Shown here piece after piece: positions 48,866 through 62,326 of a DNA stretch of 64,000 nt. The first letter of the stretch is position 1, and each line of letters begins with the position of its first letter. The translations under genes were made by a program, and so were the position numbers. Below the pieces are notes generated by a model. The model saw nothing but the letters and a program-made list of their open reading frames with translations, ran no database searches and had not been told where the DNA came from. Source of the stretch: Coffea arabica (lineage: Eukaryota > Streptophyta > Magnoliopsida > Gentianales > Rubiaceae). The stretch spans positions 7,324,501 through 7,388,500 of the forward strand of contig NC_092323.1 of assembly GCF_036785885.1 (NCBI RefSeq). The letters are read 5' to 3'.

Positions 48866-49819
48866 CACTGAGATGTATTTCGTGATTCAGTAACCATAAG
48901 AGACAGGATAATTAAAATACAACATTAAGAATCATGTCATCGAACGTCTTTGATTTCGGTAAAGTAATCTGATTCTTATCTCAGCCTCTCTTTTGTGGTA
49001 TAGGCAAGTGGATATGCCAATTAACAAGTTGTAGAAATAAAATGAGCAACTACACAGCTACGGTATGAGTTGACTTAAGAAAAACAACGCGAAGACCAAT
49101 GCAAGCTGTTCGACAGAAATTGATGCTACGTAACTATCGTCTGATTTTATCAGGGTAAACAAGGCAGAAACAGCACGAGTCACGTTAGGCAGAAATTGAC
49201 GGCAAGAGCTACTTCAAATAGATATATGGTAAACATGCATGTGACCGGATGATAAGAGACCTTCAAGTTGGAGTTTATAACCATGCTAATATGGTCTCAG
49301 GACACAAGTTTGGCCCCAAAACATACATACTTCATATTTCCCCGTTTCTTCCTTCGCACCCCATCCCCAACCATTTCTGGGGTGGGATCTCTTTTTCCTT
49401 TAGTTAAGCCGCCAACAACAGCCGAAGGAGCCAAATTTCTAGAACATTGAATGTTTACAGAACACTAAGGGTATGTAGTAATTCTATAAGTAACTACTAC
49501 AAACATTGGGTCAGCCGAGATACTACATGGAGAAACACAGTAAGCATAAAACTCAAGACTACTAACGTATGAAAGTTCACAAAATTCTGGTTTTAAAACA
49601 AAAATCAACTGGATGTCATCTCAAACAAGTAGCAATATTAAGTCGCATCTGCATTGAAGACGTACAGTTGCACATTGGCATCAGGTAGACTAATCAATAA
49701 CTTGTAACGTTAATTCAACGCAACAAATTCATTTACTGCATCTGCATTGATGCCGCTGGCCAACCACCCCTAACCAACACCGGCGGGGGGAGAAAAATTA
49801 GAAAAAAAAAATGATCAAT
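48866..49819. other. Intergenic spacer
   Basis: No gene, RNA gene or clear element is recognised. Confidence 0.45.
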
Positions 49820-49833
49820 GACTGGTGCGTGGC

Positions 49834-50092
49834 AACTACTGGCTTGGCTCAATGGCCATTAGGGAGGGACTCAAGTCCCTTCTTGGAATGTGGGTGGCGG
49901 TTCAAATTCCACCTGTAGCAAAAAAAAATTCAAGGGTGATGCTATAACATCCTCTTGATCTAATCAGATCTACATATCTACTAGTTCCTAACACACATGC
50001 CTCCTTAAACTCCTCCTCCTCTGTAAATTAGGATAAAATAGGTTATACAATTATAATTGTTATCATTGCCCGAAAAAAAAAAAAAAAAAAAA
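49834..50092 (+). mobile_element. tRNA-derived SINE, second family
   Basis: Box A-like TTGGCTCAATGGCC near 49845 and box B-like GGCGGTTCAAATTCCACC near 49898 form a tRNA-type Pol III promoter; an A-rich tail ends at 50092. The 14-base direct repeat GACTGGTGCGTGGC flanks it at 49820-49833 and 50093-50106. Its body differs from the SINE at 4373, so it is another family. Confidence 0.88.
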
Positions 50093-50106
50093 GACTGGTG
50101 CGTGGC

Positions 50107-52274
50107 TATTTGGAAGCATTATTCAACAATTGCTTAATTCCCATTCATACAGTACAGACATAACGGAACAGAGAAAAAAACATAAACCTTTCTCTAATAT
50201 TTGAAAAGGTAACATTTAATGTGCACAAATCAATCATAATTACGATCATAACTCAGCATGGAAATACTAGTACAAGCATACATAGACAGATATCTACCCA
50301 TGCTAGCACCTGAACATGAAAGCCAGAGTGGTAGTTCCCTTTGCAGGCTTTACCAGTTGTATTGTTTCCTTTTGAAACCCATTAAATTCCAATGCATTTA
50401 ACAAGAAAATCTCTAACTTTCAATGAAAATAAAGAGGTAGTAATTCGTCAAACATGAAGTAGAATAAAAGTTCAAACTCACATCGTCAGAGCTAGGAATT
50501 TAGGAATTCTGGAGCGGTAGAAAGCCCAGGGAGAAATCCACCAGTATTACCCCGCAACGTAGCAATCTTCATTGTCTTATTGTTACCTTTGACAGGATAA
50601 ATCGATCAACATAATCTTAAGGCCAATTTTTTCTTCTTTTTTTTTTTTAAGTGCCTTAGCTTGTATATATATATATTAAATATCCAACTGCTTTGGTTAT
50701 ACGTGAAGGAGCTGGAGAAGATTGGTTCCACGCTATGGACCTGCGGGACGACGATTGGAAGATGACCGGTACCGGAGAAGAAACGGGAGCTGGAGGTTGG
50801 GCTTATCAGAAGTTTAGAACCAGGCTTGTATTAGAGGCGTGATAGAATAGACAGTAAAGAGGTGACCTTCAGGCTTCGGCCTATCACCAATGGTGGACCA
50901 AACCTGAAGAATTGGACTTGGGCTAACTCTAAGTCTCCTTTGTAAAGATCTCAATCTGGGATCCTACTTTCAGTGTGACCCGCTAGAAGAAATGTCGGTG
51001 ATGGTTGTTTTTTTTTTTTTTAGGATACATTCGTAGTACAGTTTATGATTAATTCTGTTTGAATTGAGTCGAACCCTTACAGGGAGGTTTTCTCAACATT
51101 GTCCTTTGATGCTGGTTACATATCAAGCTAATTTGGTCTGAAATAGGGGTGAGGGCTTAAATAGGAATCTCACGTTGTAATTAATTAAATTGGATATAGG
51201 GACAACATCATGTTATAATTTGAAAATATGTGATATTTTAGCTATTAATCAAATTTTAACTACGCCATAAACTTTTTTATATTAACAAAAGAAACAATTT
51301 GCTATTGTGAGCTTATTCTCATTTACTATAGATTTTGCAAAAAAATGCTTATAAGAAGCTATTAGAGTAAGGTGATCAGCTAAAGTTACTTTACGGTAGT
51401 TTTAGACATTAACAATTTTTTACTACTAAAAAAATCTAAAATTTAGACATAAAACCCAAAATAAGGACTTTCAAATAAAGAAATAGTTTGTTTAAAAAAA
51501 ATGTTTCATGCTTCACACGATCTACGGCTTAGAGTACATTAAGTTTGCCTTTGACGTATTTGACTTTATACAATTTTTTTTTTTATCTATTATCACCGTC
51601 TACCCCCGCTTTCGCTCCTATTCCTAATTTTATTTTAACCTATATAGTTCATTGTCTTACGTTGGTTATTGGGCCCGAGGGAGGAGGAGGGGATGGGTGG
51701 TGGGGACCGCCGGGCAGATGGAGGCATTACAGGGCGCAGAAGGACTTAGAGCTGACTGGTTGTCCATTGGAAAAGGCCCCACCATAGCAGCCACTTGGCA
51801 ATCGGACAGACAACCAAAACCTGTTGCCACTTTCTATGTTAACGGTTAAATTGAATAACAGCTAGTAGACCGTCGTATTAGTCCTAACTCCTTCCAACTT
51901 ATCATCGTTTCGAACAAAAAAAAAAAAAAGTATTGGTACTAACTCCTAACTCCTAAGCGATCTTCGCTTTCTCCGATCTTCCCTCCCTCATTATTCACTC
52001 CTCTGTCACTCTTCTTATGTTCAGAAAACTAGCTCCAAATTGCACCTACTCAATCCGACAGCTCCAAGATTCAAAACAATCATCCTATTAGCTAGTATTT
52101 AATTTACAACAATTTCACATCGATTAATCCAAAGCCTAAACCACCATATTCCCTCAGGGGCCATCAATTTTAACGCTTACAGTAATTTAATTTGTTGCAG
52201 CTCAGCTCAAGTTCTTGAGATCAACTCAAAATTTTGCCTTGCGCCCTCTTTTCTTTTCTCCGTTATTTGAATAT
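50107..52274. other. Intergenic region upstream of the fructokinase gene
   Basis: It contains an unplaced G+C-richer stretch (about 50690-51000) and A+T-rich DNA. No gene is recognised. The last few hundred bases are the probable fructokinase promoter and leader. Confidence 0.45.
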
Positions 52275-55200
52275 ATGGCTCTTCATTCTGCTGCTTTATG
52301 CTTCAACAACATTTCTTGCAATCCTCAAACTTCTGGGGCCTTTCGGCAGCTCTCTGCTCCCTCATTTTTCCGCCCATTTACTGTTAAGGCTTCAGGTTTT
52401 TCTTCACCATCACCGGTTGCCCTTCCGCGATTTAAGCTTCAAGGTATTGCTTTGCTTTCCCCACTGGAATCGATTACTTAATTTGCTATGCAGGATCAAC
52501 TCAATTAAGTGTTTTTTTTTTCCTCCTCGATTTTGCTCTCCATATTTTGCAGAACACCTTCACTAGACTTGTGCTTTGATACTATCGAGATGGAAAGCAA
52601 TCAATAGGGCAAAACTAAGAAAAAGTCACATGAATTATGTGAATCGCAGTTCTAGTGTGGTGCCCTGCGTGCTGCTACACCTGATTAAATAGGGAGAGAT
52701 TGATTAATCAATAATAATACCTTACGTAGCTGTTGATAACTTGGATTCAGCATTTAGCCGGTGGTTTAGGTTGGTAGTAGAAACAAGTTGTGTGATGATT
52801 AAACCTCTTCTCATTGCCTTTACAATGTCCAATTTTTAAACTAATTGGGACAATATATAGTCATTTACTAGGAACTAGAATCATCTAGTCTTTTAATTAA
52901 TCAGATCAACCGTTCGAATGCCCTTCTTGGATTGAGTAGTTATTTTTAACTAACTTTGGTTAATGCTATTGAATATAGAATTAGTAGTTCTTATTTTTTG
53001 AATCCCCTAAGTTGCAACTCCATTAGGTAAAGCATTGCCAATTGATAATGGGGCACCCGAAAAGGATGAGTCGTCCCTTGTGGTTTGCTTTGGGGAATTG
53101 TTAATTGATTTTGTCCCGACTGCAAGTGGTCTCTCATTAGCTGAAGCACCTGCATTCAAAAAGGCTCCTGGTGGTGCACCTGCTAATGTTGCTGTTGGCA
53201 TTGCTCGCCTTGGTGGTTCATCAGCTTTCATTGGGAAGGTGTGACATCTCTGTACTCTGTTAGCCGTTGTTGATTATCATATACCTTCAAAATTATGAAC
53301 TTATAATGTTACTACTGACGTATTGAAGGAATCTTCCAAAAAATTTACATGTTCTCATGAAAAATTCTGTTTTTCTGGTCAATGTTTTAATGACCCATCC
53401 ACAGGTTGGGGAAGATGAATTTGGATACATGCTTGCTGATATTTTGAAGGAGAACAATGTCAATAATGAAGGGATGCGCTTTGATCCTGGTGCTCGAACT
53501 GCTTTGGCATTTGTAACCCTAAGAAAGGATGGGGAGCGTGAATTCATGTTTTACCGCAATCCTAGTGCTGATATGCTGCTTCAAGAGACTGAGCTCGATC
53601 TTGACTTAATTAGGAAGGTATACATTACTATCTATGTAGAGATGTTGAAGCAAACTAATTATGGCCAAAAAGATGATCTCCACAATACATGATACTGGTG
53701 TATGTAGTATCTAACTTATGATTATGACCTAAGGCTTGGTGGTTTGTTGACTTTTAAAAGTAAGTAGCACCAAAAGTTTAGCTAGTCCATCATCTCTATT
53801 TTCACGCTTTTGCATCTGTTACTGTATAGTTTGTGCCATGTCATGATTGTAGAGATCCTTTCTTATTTAGGTCTTTTGCAGACTTGCAGCCCTTTTTGTT
53901 GTAGCATTTGCAGTTTCTGGAAAATAGTTACCTCCTACAGCTTTGATTTACCGATATTTATTTTGATAGGTAACTTAAATCATGACATTGCTTGTTATCT
54001 ATGACAGGCAAAAATATTTCATTATGGTTCTATAAGCTTGATTACAGAACCATGCAGATCAGCGCACCTTGCAGCTGCAAAAGCTGCAAAGGATGCTGGG
54101 GCAATTTTGTCTTATGACCCAAATCTAAGGCTACCACTGTGGCCATCTGCAGAAAGTGCAAGAGAAGGGATCTTAAGCATATGGGAGACTGCTGATGTGA
54201 TTAAGGTATACCTCCTTCTAATTTTATTATCTTCAAGAGTCTGTGTTATCTGTTGGTGTACATGCTGAAACAACAGTCTTTTTGCAATTTCAAAATGTCG
54301 ATATCTATTTCATTTTTGGGTTGACATTGATCACCAGATAAATGAGAATGAGATTTCATTTCTGACCCAAGGGGAAGATCCATATGATGATTCTGTAGTT
54401 CGTAAATTGTATCATCCTGACCTCAAGTTACTCCTTGTCACTGAAGGCTCAGAAGGATGCAGATATTACACTAAGGTAAGCTTGTAAATTTTTCAATCCC
54501 TCCCTACTTGTTTCTGTGTTTCCAGCTGCGCATGTAGTAGGTCTGAAAAACATTCTATGCTAGTTTAAAAGAAAAATATTAGGCATTTGTGGAGTATCAT
54601 TTATTATTCTCAAATTCTTAAAACCGCTAGACTCCAGGAGTTAAAGATCTTAAACTTGCTGAACTTTTTAGATTGTAGTTCAAGATTTGAACCATAAATG
54701 TCTATTTCACAGGACAATAAAATCCTTTGTGTTTTCTTTGTATGATGTTTCATAGACCATTATCCTGTGGATGCTTTTATTCTTCCTAAATGTTATCAGG
54801 GGCACTTGATGCATAGCTATTACATATTTGAGGATATGGTTTCTTCTTTGAACTACAAATTTAGAAGCTGCTAACACAAAAAGTGCATGTTAAAAAAATG
54901 TTCAGAATTTTCTGAATTTCGATGCCAATGTTGGCTTACAAGTCATGATATTGTTTATTGTTAAAGAATAGGTGTAAATCAAACACTTCTTGGTGATTGA
55001 CTTCTACAGGAGTTCAATGGAAGAGTTAAAGGTTTGAAAGTGGAAGCTGTGGACACAACAGGTGCTGGAGATGCCTTTGTGGCTGGAACTTTATCACAAC
55101 TAGCAACTGACATATCACTGCTTGAGGTATTATCTTTCAGGAACGGCACTTCTCCTGCTGATAGTCTTAAAATTGTTTTTCTTTACATTGTCTATGATTT

Positions 55201-55766
55201 TCAGTTTCCATCTTTTCTCGCTTCAACATTTTTCTTGATGACATACCTTAAATGATAATTAAATTGATGTTAAATGTCAACAGTTAAGAAGGCTTGAAAA
55301 CGTCTTTTTGAAGTGAACAAAGCTGCAATTTTGAGGAAAAAAGTTACAAAATCCCAAGTCTGTTTGGTTTTAGCCTTGTCCCATACATAAGGGGATTTCA
55401 TCTTTTATAGGGTGGAAATAATGGTTGAGGACCTAAATTCTTTAAGCTGTTTTTGTTGTTTCTCTCATAAATTTCAATTGAAATTAAGCATTTCTAGAGC
55501 TCGATGCTTGACCTTGATTTGACAGCAGTTCTGATTCAGATGATCTTGTATCTTTATCTCTTATATATACTTCAATTACCTTATCTCTATCTGCTTTGGA
55601 AAGCGATGATAAACTATGAAACCTTTTACAGGATGAGGCCCGACTTAGAGATGCTCTCAGGTTTGCTAATGCATGTGGTGCCTTGACTGTCACAGAGAGA
55701 GGTGCAATCCCTGCTTTGCCAAGCAGAGAAGCTGTGCTGGATGTCCTCCTTAAAGCTGTAGTGTAG
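52275..55766 (+). CDS. Plastid-type fructokinase (pfkB family)
   Basis: Seven exons, 52275-52443, 53027-53238, 53405-53617, 54008-54205, 54338-54475, 55010-55126 and 55632-55766, give 393 residues with consistent phases. The first 55 or so residues ([14 protein letters not shown] and on) are rich in serine and poor in acidic residues, as chloroplast transit peptides are. The mature part has the pfkB opening [14 protein letters not shown], signature 1 around [18 protein letters not shown], the fructokinase block [20 protein letters not shown], and signature 2 [12 protein letters not shown] with the catalytic aspartate. The enzyme phosphorylates fructose to fructose-6-phosphate with ATP. The extension argues for the plastid isoform (Arabidopsis FRK3/fructokinase-6 type) over cytosolic ones. 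No defect is seen. Confidence 0.95.
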
Positions 55767-57153
55767 CTGGTCATTTAATGTTATCTGCAACTGTTTAACC
55801 ACATTCAGCAGTCTTTGTCTTTTTGTAAGGTCTCATCACCATTTGCTTTCACACACATAATTGTGAACGAGCACATTTGTTGAGTCCAGGTAGGCCAGAA
55901 TTCTCAAGTATAGATGAACTCTGTTTTTTCTATCTAGTAGTTATGGAAGTGGAGGTTCAGATCAGCTCCAATTTTGTACAATATATTGCTGCCAGTTTGG
56001 CAGGTTTCGACAATAACAGGGCCTGGTGTATTAGTCTTATTACAAGTCTTGATTGGCAATAAAAGGTTCCATGTTCTTGCTGAATATTATTCTCAGTTGA
56101 ACTCTTGAGTAGTGTTATATCAGTTACAACATTTGAGAATGGACTGTTATACCTTTGATCTTTTTGAGTCTTGACATTTTACTTGTACTTGGTTCTGATT
56201 GACTACACAGGGCTGTGTCATGGGAAGTGAAAAGTGGCATTAGCTTCATTAAAAGATTTCTTCAATTTTAACCAAGAACAGGAAAAGTCAACCCGTTGTT
56301 TGACCCCAGCCTGAGATGGACAAAAGATAAAGAGCTTTTATACGCTTTCAGCACAAATCTTCAGAACTTCAAAAATTGTCGAAGACGTAGCCAAGTAGGC
56401 ATTAGGAGTCCAATAAAACATCTATAAATTAATAAGGTTAGGACCATACAAATTGGTACTTACAATTCAAAGAAACATTTATTTAATTAACTAAAGTTTT
56501 ATTTTATTTTACAAAAATATGAATTATTCTATTAATAAAAGGAGGCAAAAAGTTTAAGAAATACAAATAATCTTTATCTACTTGATTTGCAAGTATAATT
56601 TAACTCTATTAATGTTTTCAATATAATTTAACTGACACGTAATTGATGTCATTTTTTTTGAGGTCAGGTTAAAAAAGATTTAGAAATACAAAATGATGGA
56701 TGCCTATATTTATTTCATTAAATGCATACAATGAATCAAATTAACAATATTACATATATAAATGATAAAAACGTTTTCTTATAATAAGCAAACACAAAAC
56801 CTTCTTACATATCTCACTATGGTTTCTGTATCGAAAGTGTTCATAAATCAACTATGACTGATCAAATGCTAAACCACATAAATCCATCAAATACTAAATC
56901 ATGCTAAATTATTATGCGAGTATAGTAAAGAGCATCACATCACATACACTATAAATAATTATAATAATGGGTTTCCAAAAAAATAAATAACAATAGGCTC
57001 ATATTAAGATATGATATGTAATTATAGTGAATTATTAATTTATGATATGAATGGGATCAAAGGTTAGGTAAGGCTTTCAAAAAAATTATTATCTTACTAG
57101 TTTAATAAAATTATTAATTTAGCTCATTAGCCCAAATTGGGATTGAGAAAAGT
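55767..57153. other. Region downstream of fructokinase
   Basis: The first few hundred bases are probably fructokinase 3' UTR. The rest is A+T-rich spacer without recognised genes. Confidence 0.45.
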
Positions 57154-57420
57154 ATTATTTAAATGTCTACAATTCAAGTTTATAAAGATTTTTCTGTAAA
57201 TTTATCGAGTATAAATTTATAGGGATTTTTTTTTTGTAAATGCTTACAATTAATTTTTATTATTATAATTCAACAATATCATTTTTATTATTTAAATGTC
57301 TACAATTGAAGTTTATAAAGATTTTTCTGTAAATTTATCGAGTATAAATTTATAGAGATTTTCTGTAAACGTCTACAAATTAAAGTTTATTATTCTAATT
57401 CAACAATATCATTTCTGTAG
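57154..57420. repeat. Tandem duplication, two copies of about 133 bp
   Basis: Two head-to-tail copies start ATTATTTAAATGTCTACAAT at 57154 and 57287 and both run through GATTTTTCTGTAAATTTATC to AATTCAACAATATCATTT. Differences are few. The array ends about 245 bases before the polcalcin TATA box. Confidence 0.85.
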
Positions 57421-57663
57421 ATGACACATCACATACGAATTGTACTCTTCCGTGTCAAGAAGCAGCAGCAAAACCAAAAAAATTATGTTAATAACAAATT
57501 TGAGGCAGCAAATCCCGTCTCCCCGAGAGCTAAAGAAAAATTTTCGGTAAGACCGCTGAAACAGAGCGCTTTTAGTGGTGAAGCCGATTGGAAAGCTTCT
57601 TCCCAAACCGATACTAACCCGAAAGACAAGGATGGCCATATCCTTCCCGTACAATATCCACTC

Positions 57664-57670
57664 TATAAAT
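57664..57670 (+). promoter_or_regulatory. TATA box of the polcalcin gene
   Basis: TATAAAT lies about 77 bases before the ATG at 57741. Confidence 0.65.
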
Positions 57671-57740
57671 GTCCGCATTCTGGTATTTTTCTAGATGCCA
57701 AACAACTTGTCATTCTAATCTAATCACCCTCGCAACCAAA

Positions 57741-57995
57741 ATGGCTGATGATGCACAGGACCAGGCTGACCGAGAGAAAATTTTCAAGCGTTTTGATGCT
57801 AATGGTGATGGACAAATTTCTGCGGCGGAGCTGGGGGATGCCCTGAAGGCTCTGGGCTGTGTCACAGGAGACGAAGTCAAGCGTATGATGGATGAAATTG
57901 ATACTGATGGCGATGGCTTCATTTCCAAAGAGGAGTTCACAAGTTTCGCGTTGGCCAATAGGGGTTTAATCAAAGATGTTGCCAAGATATTCTAG
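57741..57995 (+). CDS. Polcalcin, two-EF-hand calcium-binding pollen protein (Ole e 3/Bet v 4 type)
   Basis: A single exon of 84 residues starting MADDAQDQADREKIF. Two canonical EF-hand loops, DANGDGQISAAE and DTDGDGFISKEE, are separated by the helix linker DALKALGCVTGDEVKRMMDE, and the protein ends FALANRGLIKDVAKIF, the usual polcalcin tail. Length and layout are those of pollen calcium-binding allergens such as Ole e 3 and Bet v 4, which dimerise and are expressed in mature pollen. A longer in-frame reading upstream exists (57669 on), but the ATG at 57741 gives the family N-terminus. A TATAAAT box lies about 77 bases upstream. Confidence 0.95.
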   Translation: MADDAQDQADREKIFKRFDANGDGQISAAELGDALKALGCVTGDEVKRMMDEIDTDGDGFISKEEFTSFALANRGLIKDVAKIF

Positions 57996-58840
57996 TCTCC
58001 CTTCTTCTTTTTCGTTCTGCCATCTCATGCAGATTGCAGTAAATTTTTTTCTCTTCATAGTTTTCTGACTTGGCTCAATTCGTCCATGTCATAGACTTGG
58101 TATTTACAAGTGCATTTCCCAGTAGTTAAGCTGTAACGTGAATTTTGTGTTATCTATATATGTAACTACCTGCTCAATACAAAATTCATAACTATCAGTT
58201 TTGCCAAGTTTTTCAGAGCAAGAACTAAAAGAATATGGGGCAGCTTGCGAGCTGCGATCCCAGTTGCATATATTAATTCAAACCACGTGGTTAGCAACTT
58301 GGCATAATATATTTTGTGAAATCTGTTTCTTTCCCATGTGGAAGTCTTTCTTAAATGGTAAACCAATTGCTGGGCAGTTGACCATATTTTGGCCTTTGTA
58401 ACTACCATTCTAATTGTTAATTGTCTCTCCTCTCAACATACCAAAACCTGAAATTGATTGATCAACGTGCTCTGACCATGCAGCTGGAGCTTAGGCGACT
58501 ATTGCGAAAATGCAGAACTTAAGAGATGGAATTTGAGCGGATTAGGCGAACAAGTTAATATCAGTAAACATTAATTCAGCCTTGTTAGGTGGTATAGAAA
58601 ACCAAATGTTGTTAAGCTGTTGACATCTCTAAGTATGCCCGCGATGTTGACGGTTCAGAACAATTTATAGATCCAAGGGAAGGACACGCATTGCTGGTGT
58701 CCTACTAAGAGAATGAAAAGTAAAAGGAAATTAGGGCTGTTCTTTTTCTTTTTTTATGCCAAAGAAAGTTTGAGTAGATTCGACTCCTATCATCCCTATC
58801 GTCAAAGCATGTCCCGGAAATTAGGGCATTTCTTTTTCAA
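57996..58840. other. Spacer after polcalcin
   Basis: Probable polcalcin 3' UTR followed by non-coding DNA. No gene is recognised. Confidence 0.45.
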
Positions 58841-59320
58841 GGGATAATTTCATAAACCTCTCATGAGGTTTCTAATGATTGCAGTCACCGCTCTTGAGGT
58901 AAGTAAGAAATTTAATTTAGTTCTTTGCAGAAAAATTAAAGTCATTTTTCAAGGCATCATCATTTTTAAATGTCTGAACCTTTTTAACCTTTGCTAAGTA
59001 AGTTGAGAAGAAATTATTTTTAACAAATGCATTCGTACTAATAGGTTATTTATAAATCTAAGCAAGAAGTCCATTTAAATGACCCAAGAATTGAATATAA
59101 TGTATTAGGTAAGATGATGTTAGAATTTTTGAATAAAATAATATTTGCAAAATACAGTTTTCTTTTATCTTTATGCCTACTTTTCACTTAAGATTGGTAG
59201 AGTCGTCAAGCTGTTATAGTCTTTTCATAACACCAAGGGCGGTAAATGTAATTTTTCAAACTTTAAGGGAAGTGACTGCAATTGTTAGAAACCTTAGGGG
59301 AGATTTATGAAATTACCCCC
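58841..59320. mobile_element. MULE-type MITE with long inverted ends
   Basis: The left end GGGATAATTTCATAAACCTC and the inverted right end GGGGGTAATTTCATAAATCT continue as inverted repeats for more than 45 bases (shared AGGTTTCTAA and TTGCAGTCAC). The interior is A+T-rich and non-coding. A target duplication could not be fixed because the flanks are T-rich. Confidence 0.7.
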
Positions 59321-59609
59321 TTTTAAAATTGAATGACCTTGTTGCATAGAACAGACCAGGCATGAGCACCTTGCAAAAGCTAGGTCTCCGGTCTCACACA
59401 AAAGTTGCAGTCTACGCGTGCAAAGAAACATCATCTATCCCTTTGAAAGCAATATATATACACAGACACACTGACACCCATAGCTCATCAGACGGTGCCA
59501 TTTCTATACACAATGTTAAGATAACTAATCAGTTCTAGCCTAAAAAGTCTCTTTAAGCAATCCATCAAATCAAATCCTATACTAGATGTTATCACTGCTG
59601 CGCTGCATA

Positions 59610-62326
59610 TCACCTGCAGTACAGATGATCATCTTCCTCAAACTCTGAAACTCCAAGCATAGCTAAAGCTAAATGACTCTTCATTTCACTTTTTGTCTGC
59701 TGCAATTGAGAGTAACAGTCACCGACAAAATTGTTAGCCGCCGAAGTAGCTTTCTTTCTGTTTAAGCTATTGGACTTTGCTCCTCTTAATATTGCAACAA
59801 TCTCATCAATGCTGGGCCTGCGGGATTCTTCGCTGTTTACACACGCATTCGCTGCTTGAACCATCTGGGATATCCGATTCGAGTACTTGTGAGTGAACTT
59901 GAGTCGTGGATCCAGCAACTTTTCTAGGGGCCCTTGTTGCACTAATGGTTTTGCCTGGAAGAAGGGCGAAAGGGAATCTTCAGTTTTCCATTTCTACTTG
60001 AATAAGAAATAGGGGCGAAAAATATCTAAGAAAATAGGAACAACAAAGAGTTGAAACTTATTTGCTTTCTCCCCTCGTCCAAATTCACTGCGTTTGTTGA
60101 CCTTGCACCTAACATTCCTTGGCATACACGCCCAACAGACATGCTGATCAAATCTTGACAATACCCAATAGTTATTACAGAGGGACCAATTACCTATTTA
60201 GCAAGGTTTCACTTAGTTTGAAAGATTAAAATCAAGGCAAACTATTATGATATCATATTATGTTTGTCGCCATGAGCAATCACTGTAGATGTAGATAAGA
60301 ATATGATTTGGAGTTGTTTTCAAAGAATCTCGTGACCGAAACTGCTAAGATGCAAGAATGCTGTTTATCAGCACAATAAACACATCCATTCGAACCTAGG
60401 GAAGAAACGAACAAGACTAGGCATTTGTGATGTAAATCTAACCATTAGCAAGAATACTTGCGATCATATCCCCAGAAAATGATTGATTGACCGAACCAGA
60501 CATTATGGTGCACCATCAACAATCTACTTAAAAATGTGGTGAAATATGTGCTATCTTCAGTGCATCTATAATTATTAGACAAAGAGAATAGCAGGCTGTG
60601 TAGCAGATTAGGTGGTAAATGAATTGATGGCCTACCCATAAAACCAAATTTTCTTCTCCGGGTCCTCTTTTTGCCTCGATAGGTTTCCTGCCGGTGATGA
60701 GTTCCAAAAGGACAACCCCAAAGGCATATACATCGGTCTTATCAGAGACCTTGCCGTGCTGAAAATACTCGGGTGCTAAATATCTGTCATTAGTCCGTCC
60801 ATGAAAAAAGTCAGTCCGAGTCACATATTCCTATTTGTCAACACTTACTTATCAGTTTTTCTGATATAATTCATACCCGAATGTTCCTTTCACAGTCTTG
60901 CAGAGGAAGGGCAAGGAGGGTGCAGGAGTCCACGTAGCTAATCCAAAGTCACACAACTGCATACATCACAGTAGAGGATTAGAATAGCACAGCATTATTG
61001 AATAGAAATAGTAATAAAACCCATTAGGTCCAACTAAATGGCTAAACAGACAATTTAAAAAAAAAAAAAAAAAAGTTACAGTTGGAAGGTGACCAAAGAT
61101 CAGCAAAATGAAATTTCTTCCTAGTTCCTACCTTAGGTGTCTTCCTGGAAGTAAGAAGGATGTTTGAGGGCTTGATGTCCCTATGAACAATACATCTTTC
61201 TGTCCCATTATGTAAATAACTAATTGCCTCTGCAATACCAACAGCAACCCTGTATCTAGCAGACCATGGAAGTGCCGGACCACCCCTCACTCCCCTTTTC
61301 TTTTCTGCAAACAAATTTCTCCAAATCAGACAAGAAACTTCACCATAAATTGAGCCCGCGTTTGAGATAAAAGGACAAGAAATCATACCATGTAAATATC
61401 GCTCCAAGCTTCCTCCAGACACATATTTGTAGACCAAAAACAGACCCTCCTCAGGATCAATGCAAAAACCCACAAGAGGAACAATGTAAGGGTTGTGGAG
61501 AGAACTAGCAATCATCAATTCCCTGCAAAATGCCTTTGAAGATTCCTTGTCTTCCTTATCCAACCGCTTAATTGCCACAGCAGTCCTCAAAAGTCCAACT
61601 CTTCCTCTAAAAACACAGCTCAATGCACCTCTACCCAAAACTCTACCTAAACAAAAAACAAACGCAACAAGATCAGTCAAAATCACAAGCACATCAATCA
61701 AAACAAAAACTGACAAAAGGGATTCGATTAAAAGTTCACCACTTTTAAGTACCTGTAGAAAAATTGCAAGTTGCATAAACGATTTCGGCATAGCTGAACC
61801 TAATCAAATAATGTGCCACAGGAGAAATGCTCCTTTCAAGGGACTCAATTCTCTTCCACTTTAACTCTCTAGACTTGGAATCAATCACCCCATTATCCAA
61901 ATTCACCATCAAAACAGTAGCAGAAGAAGACTTGTTCATCACATTCATTGATTCAAGCTCAACTTGAGAACAAAAACTGAACCTGAAAGAGGAGTGCACT
62001 GACTGAGGCTCAGCACTATTCAACTCTGCCCCACAGCCACCAGACTCTGCAAGCAACCAAGCCTTATTATGCTCCAAACTGTTCCCACCCTTATCTTTCT
62101 CCTCCTCATCCTTGCCGGAACCTCGCCGCCGGTGATGTGGAATAAAGCAACCCAAACCAAAATCCCAGATCATCTTATACAATAAAGATTTGATTTTTAT
62201 CTCATCATCATCATAGTAATCACAATATTTATCATCATCAGGGGCGGCCAAAGTTGAAGTCTTTGATGAAAATGAGTTGCGCAGAGGGACTATAGAGTTA
62301 GTGCAATTACTTCTTGAAAACACCAT
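59610..62326 (-). CDS. Receptor-like cytoplasmic serine/threonine kinase
   Basis: Six exons on the minus strand, 62326-61753, 61646-61389, 61304-61132, 60956-60877, 60783-60636 and 59954-59610, give 525 residues in frame. The start is the ATG at 62326 (MVFSRSN); the longer frame opens with GTG. The N-terminal 180 residues are acidic or basic in patches and low in structure, without signal peptide or membrane segment, so this is an RLCK. The kinase domain has the glycine loop [13 protein letters not shown], lysine in AVAIKRL, HRD in [17 protein letters not shown] in LCDFGLATW and the APE-like LAPEY with GTFGY before it. All catalytic residues are kept, so it should be active. The acidic end [18 protein letters not shown] is distinctive. 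The RD-type loop suggests activation by loop phosphorylation. The exact subfamily is not certain. Confidence 0.9.

Noticed and set aside
51545-51849. Two overlapping plus-strand frames in a G-rich patch
   Set aside because: The composition is skewed, no motif is recognisable and no promoter or splice context was found.
57710-57985. Minus-strand frame over polcalcin
   Set aside because: It is an antisense shadow of a gene with perfect EF-hand loops on the plus strand.
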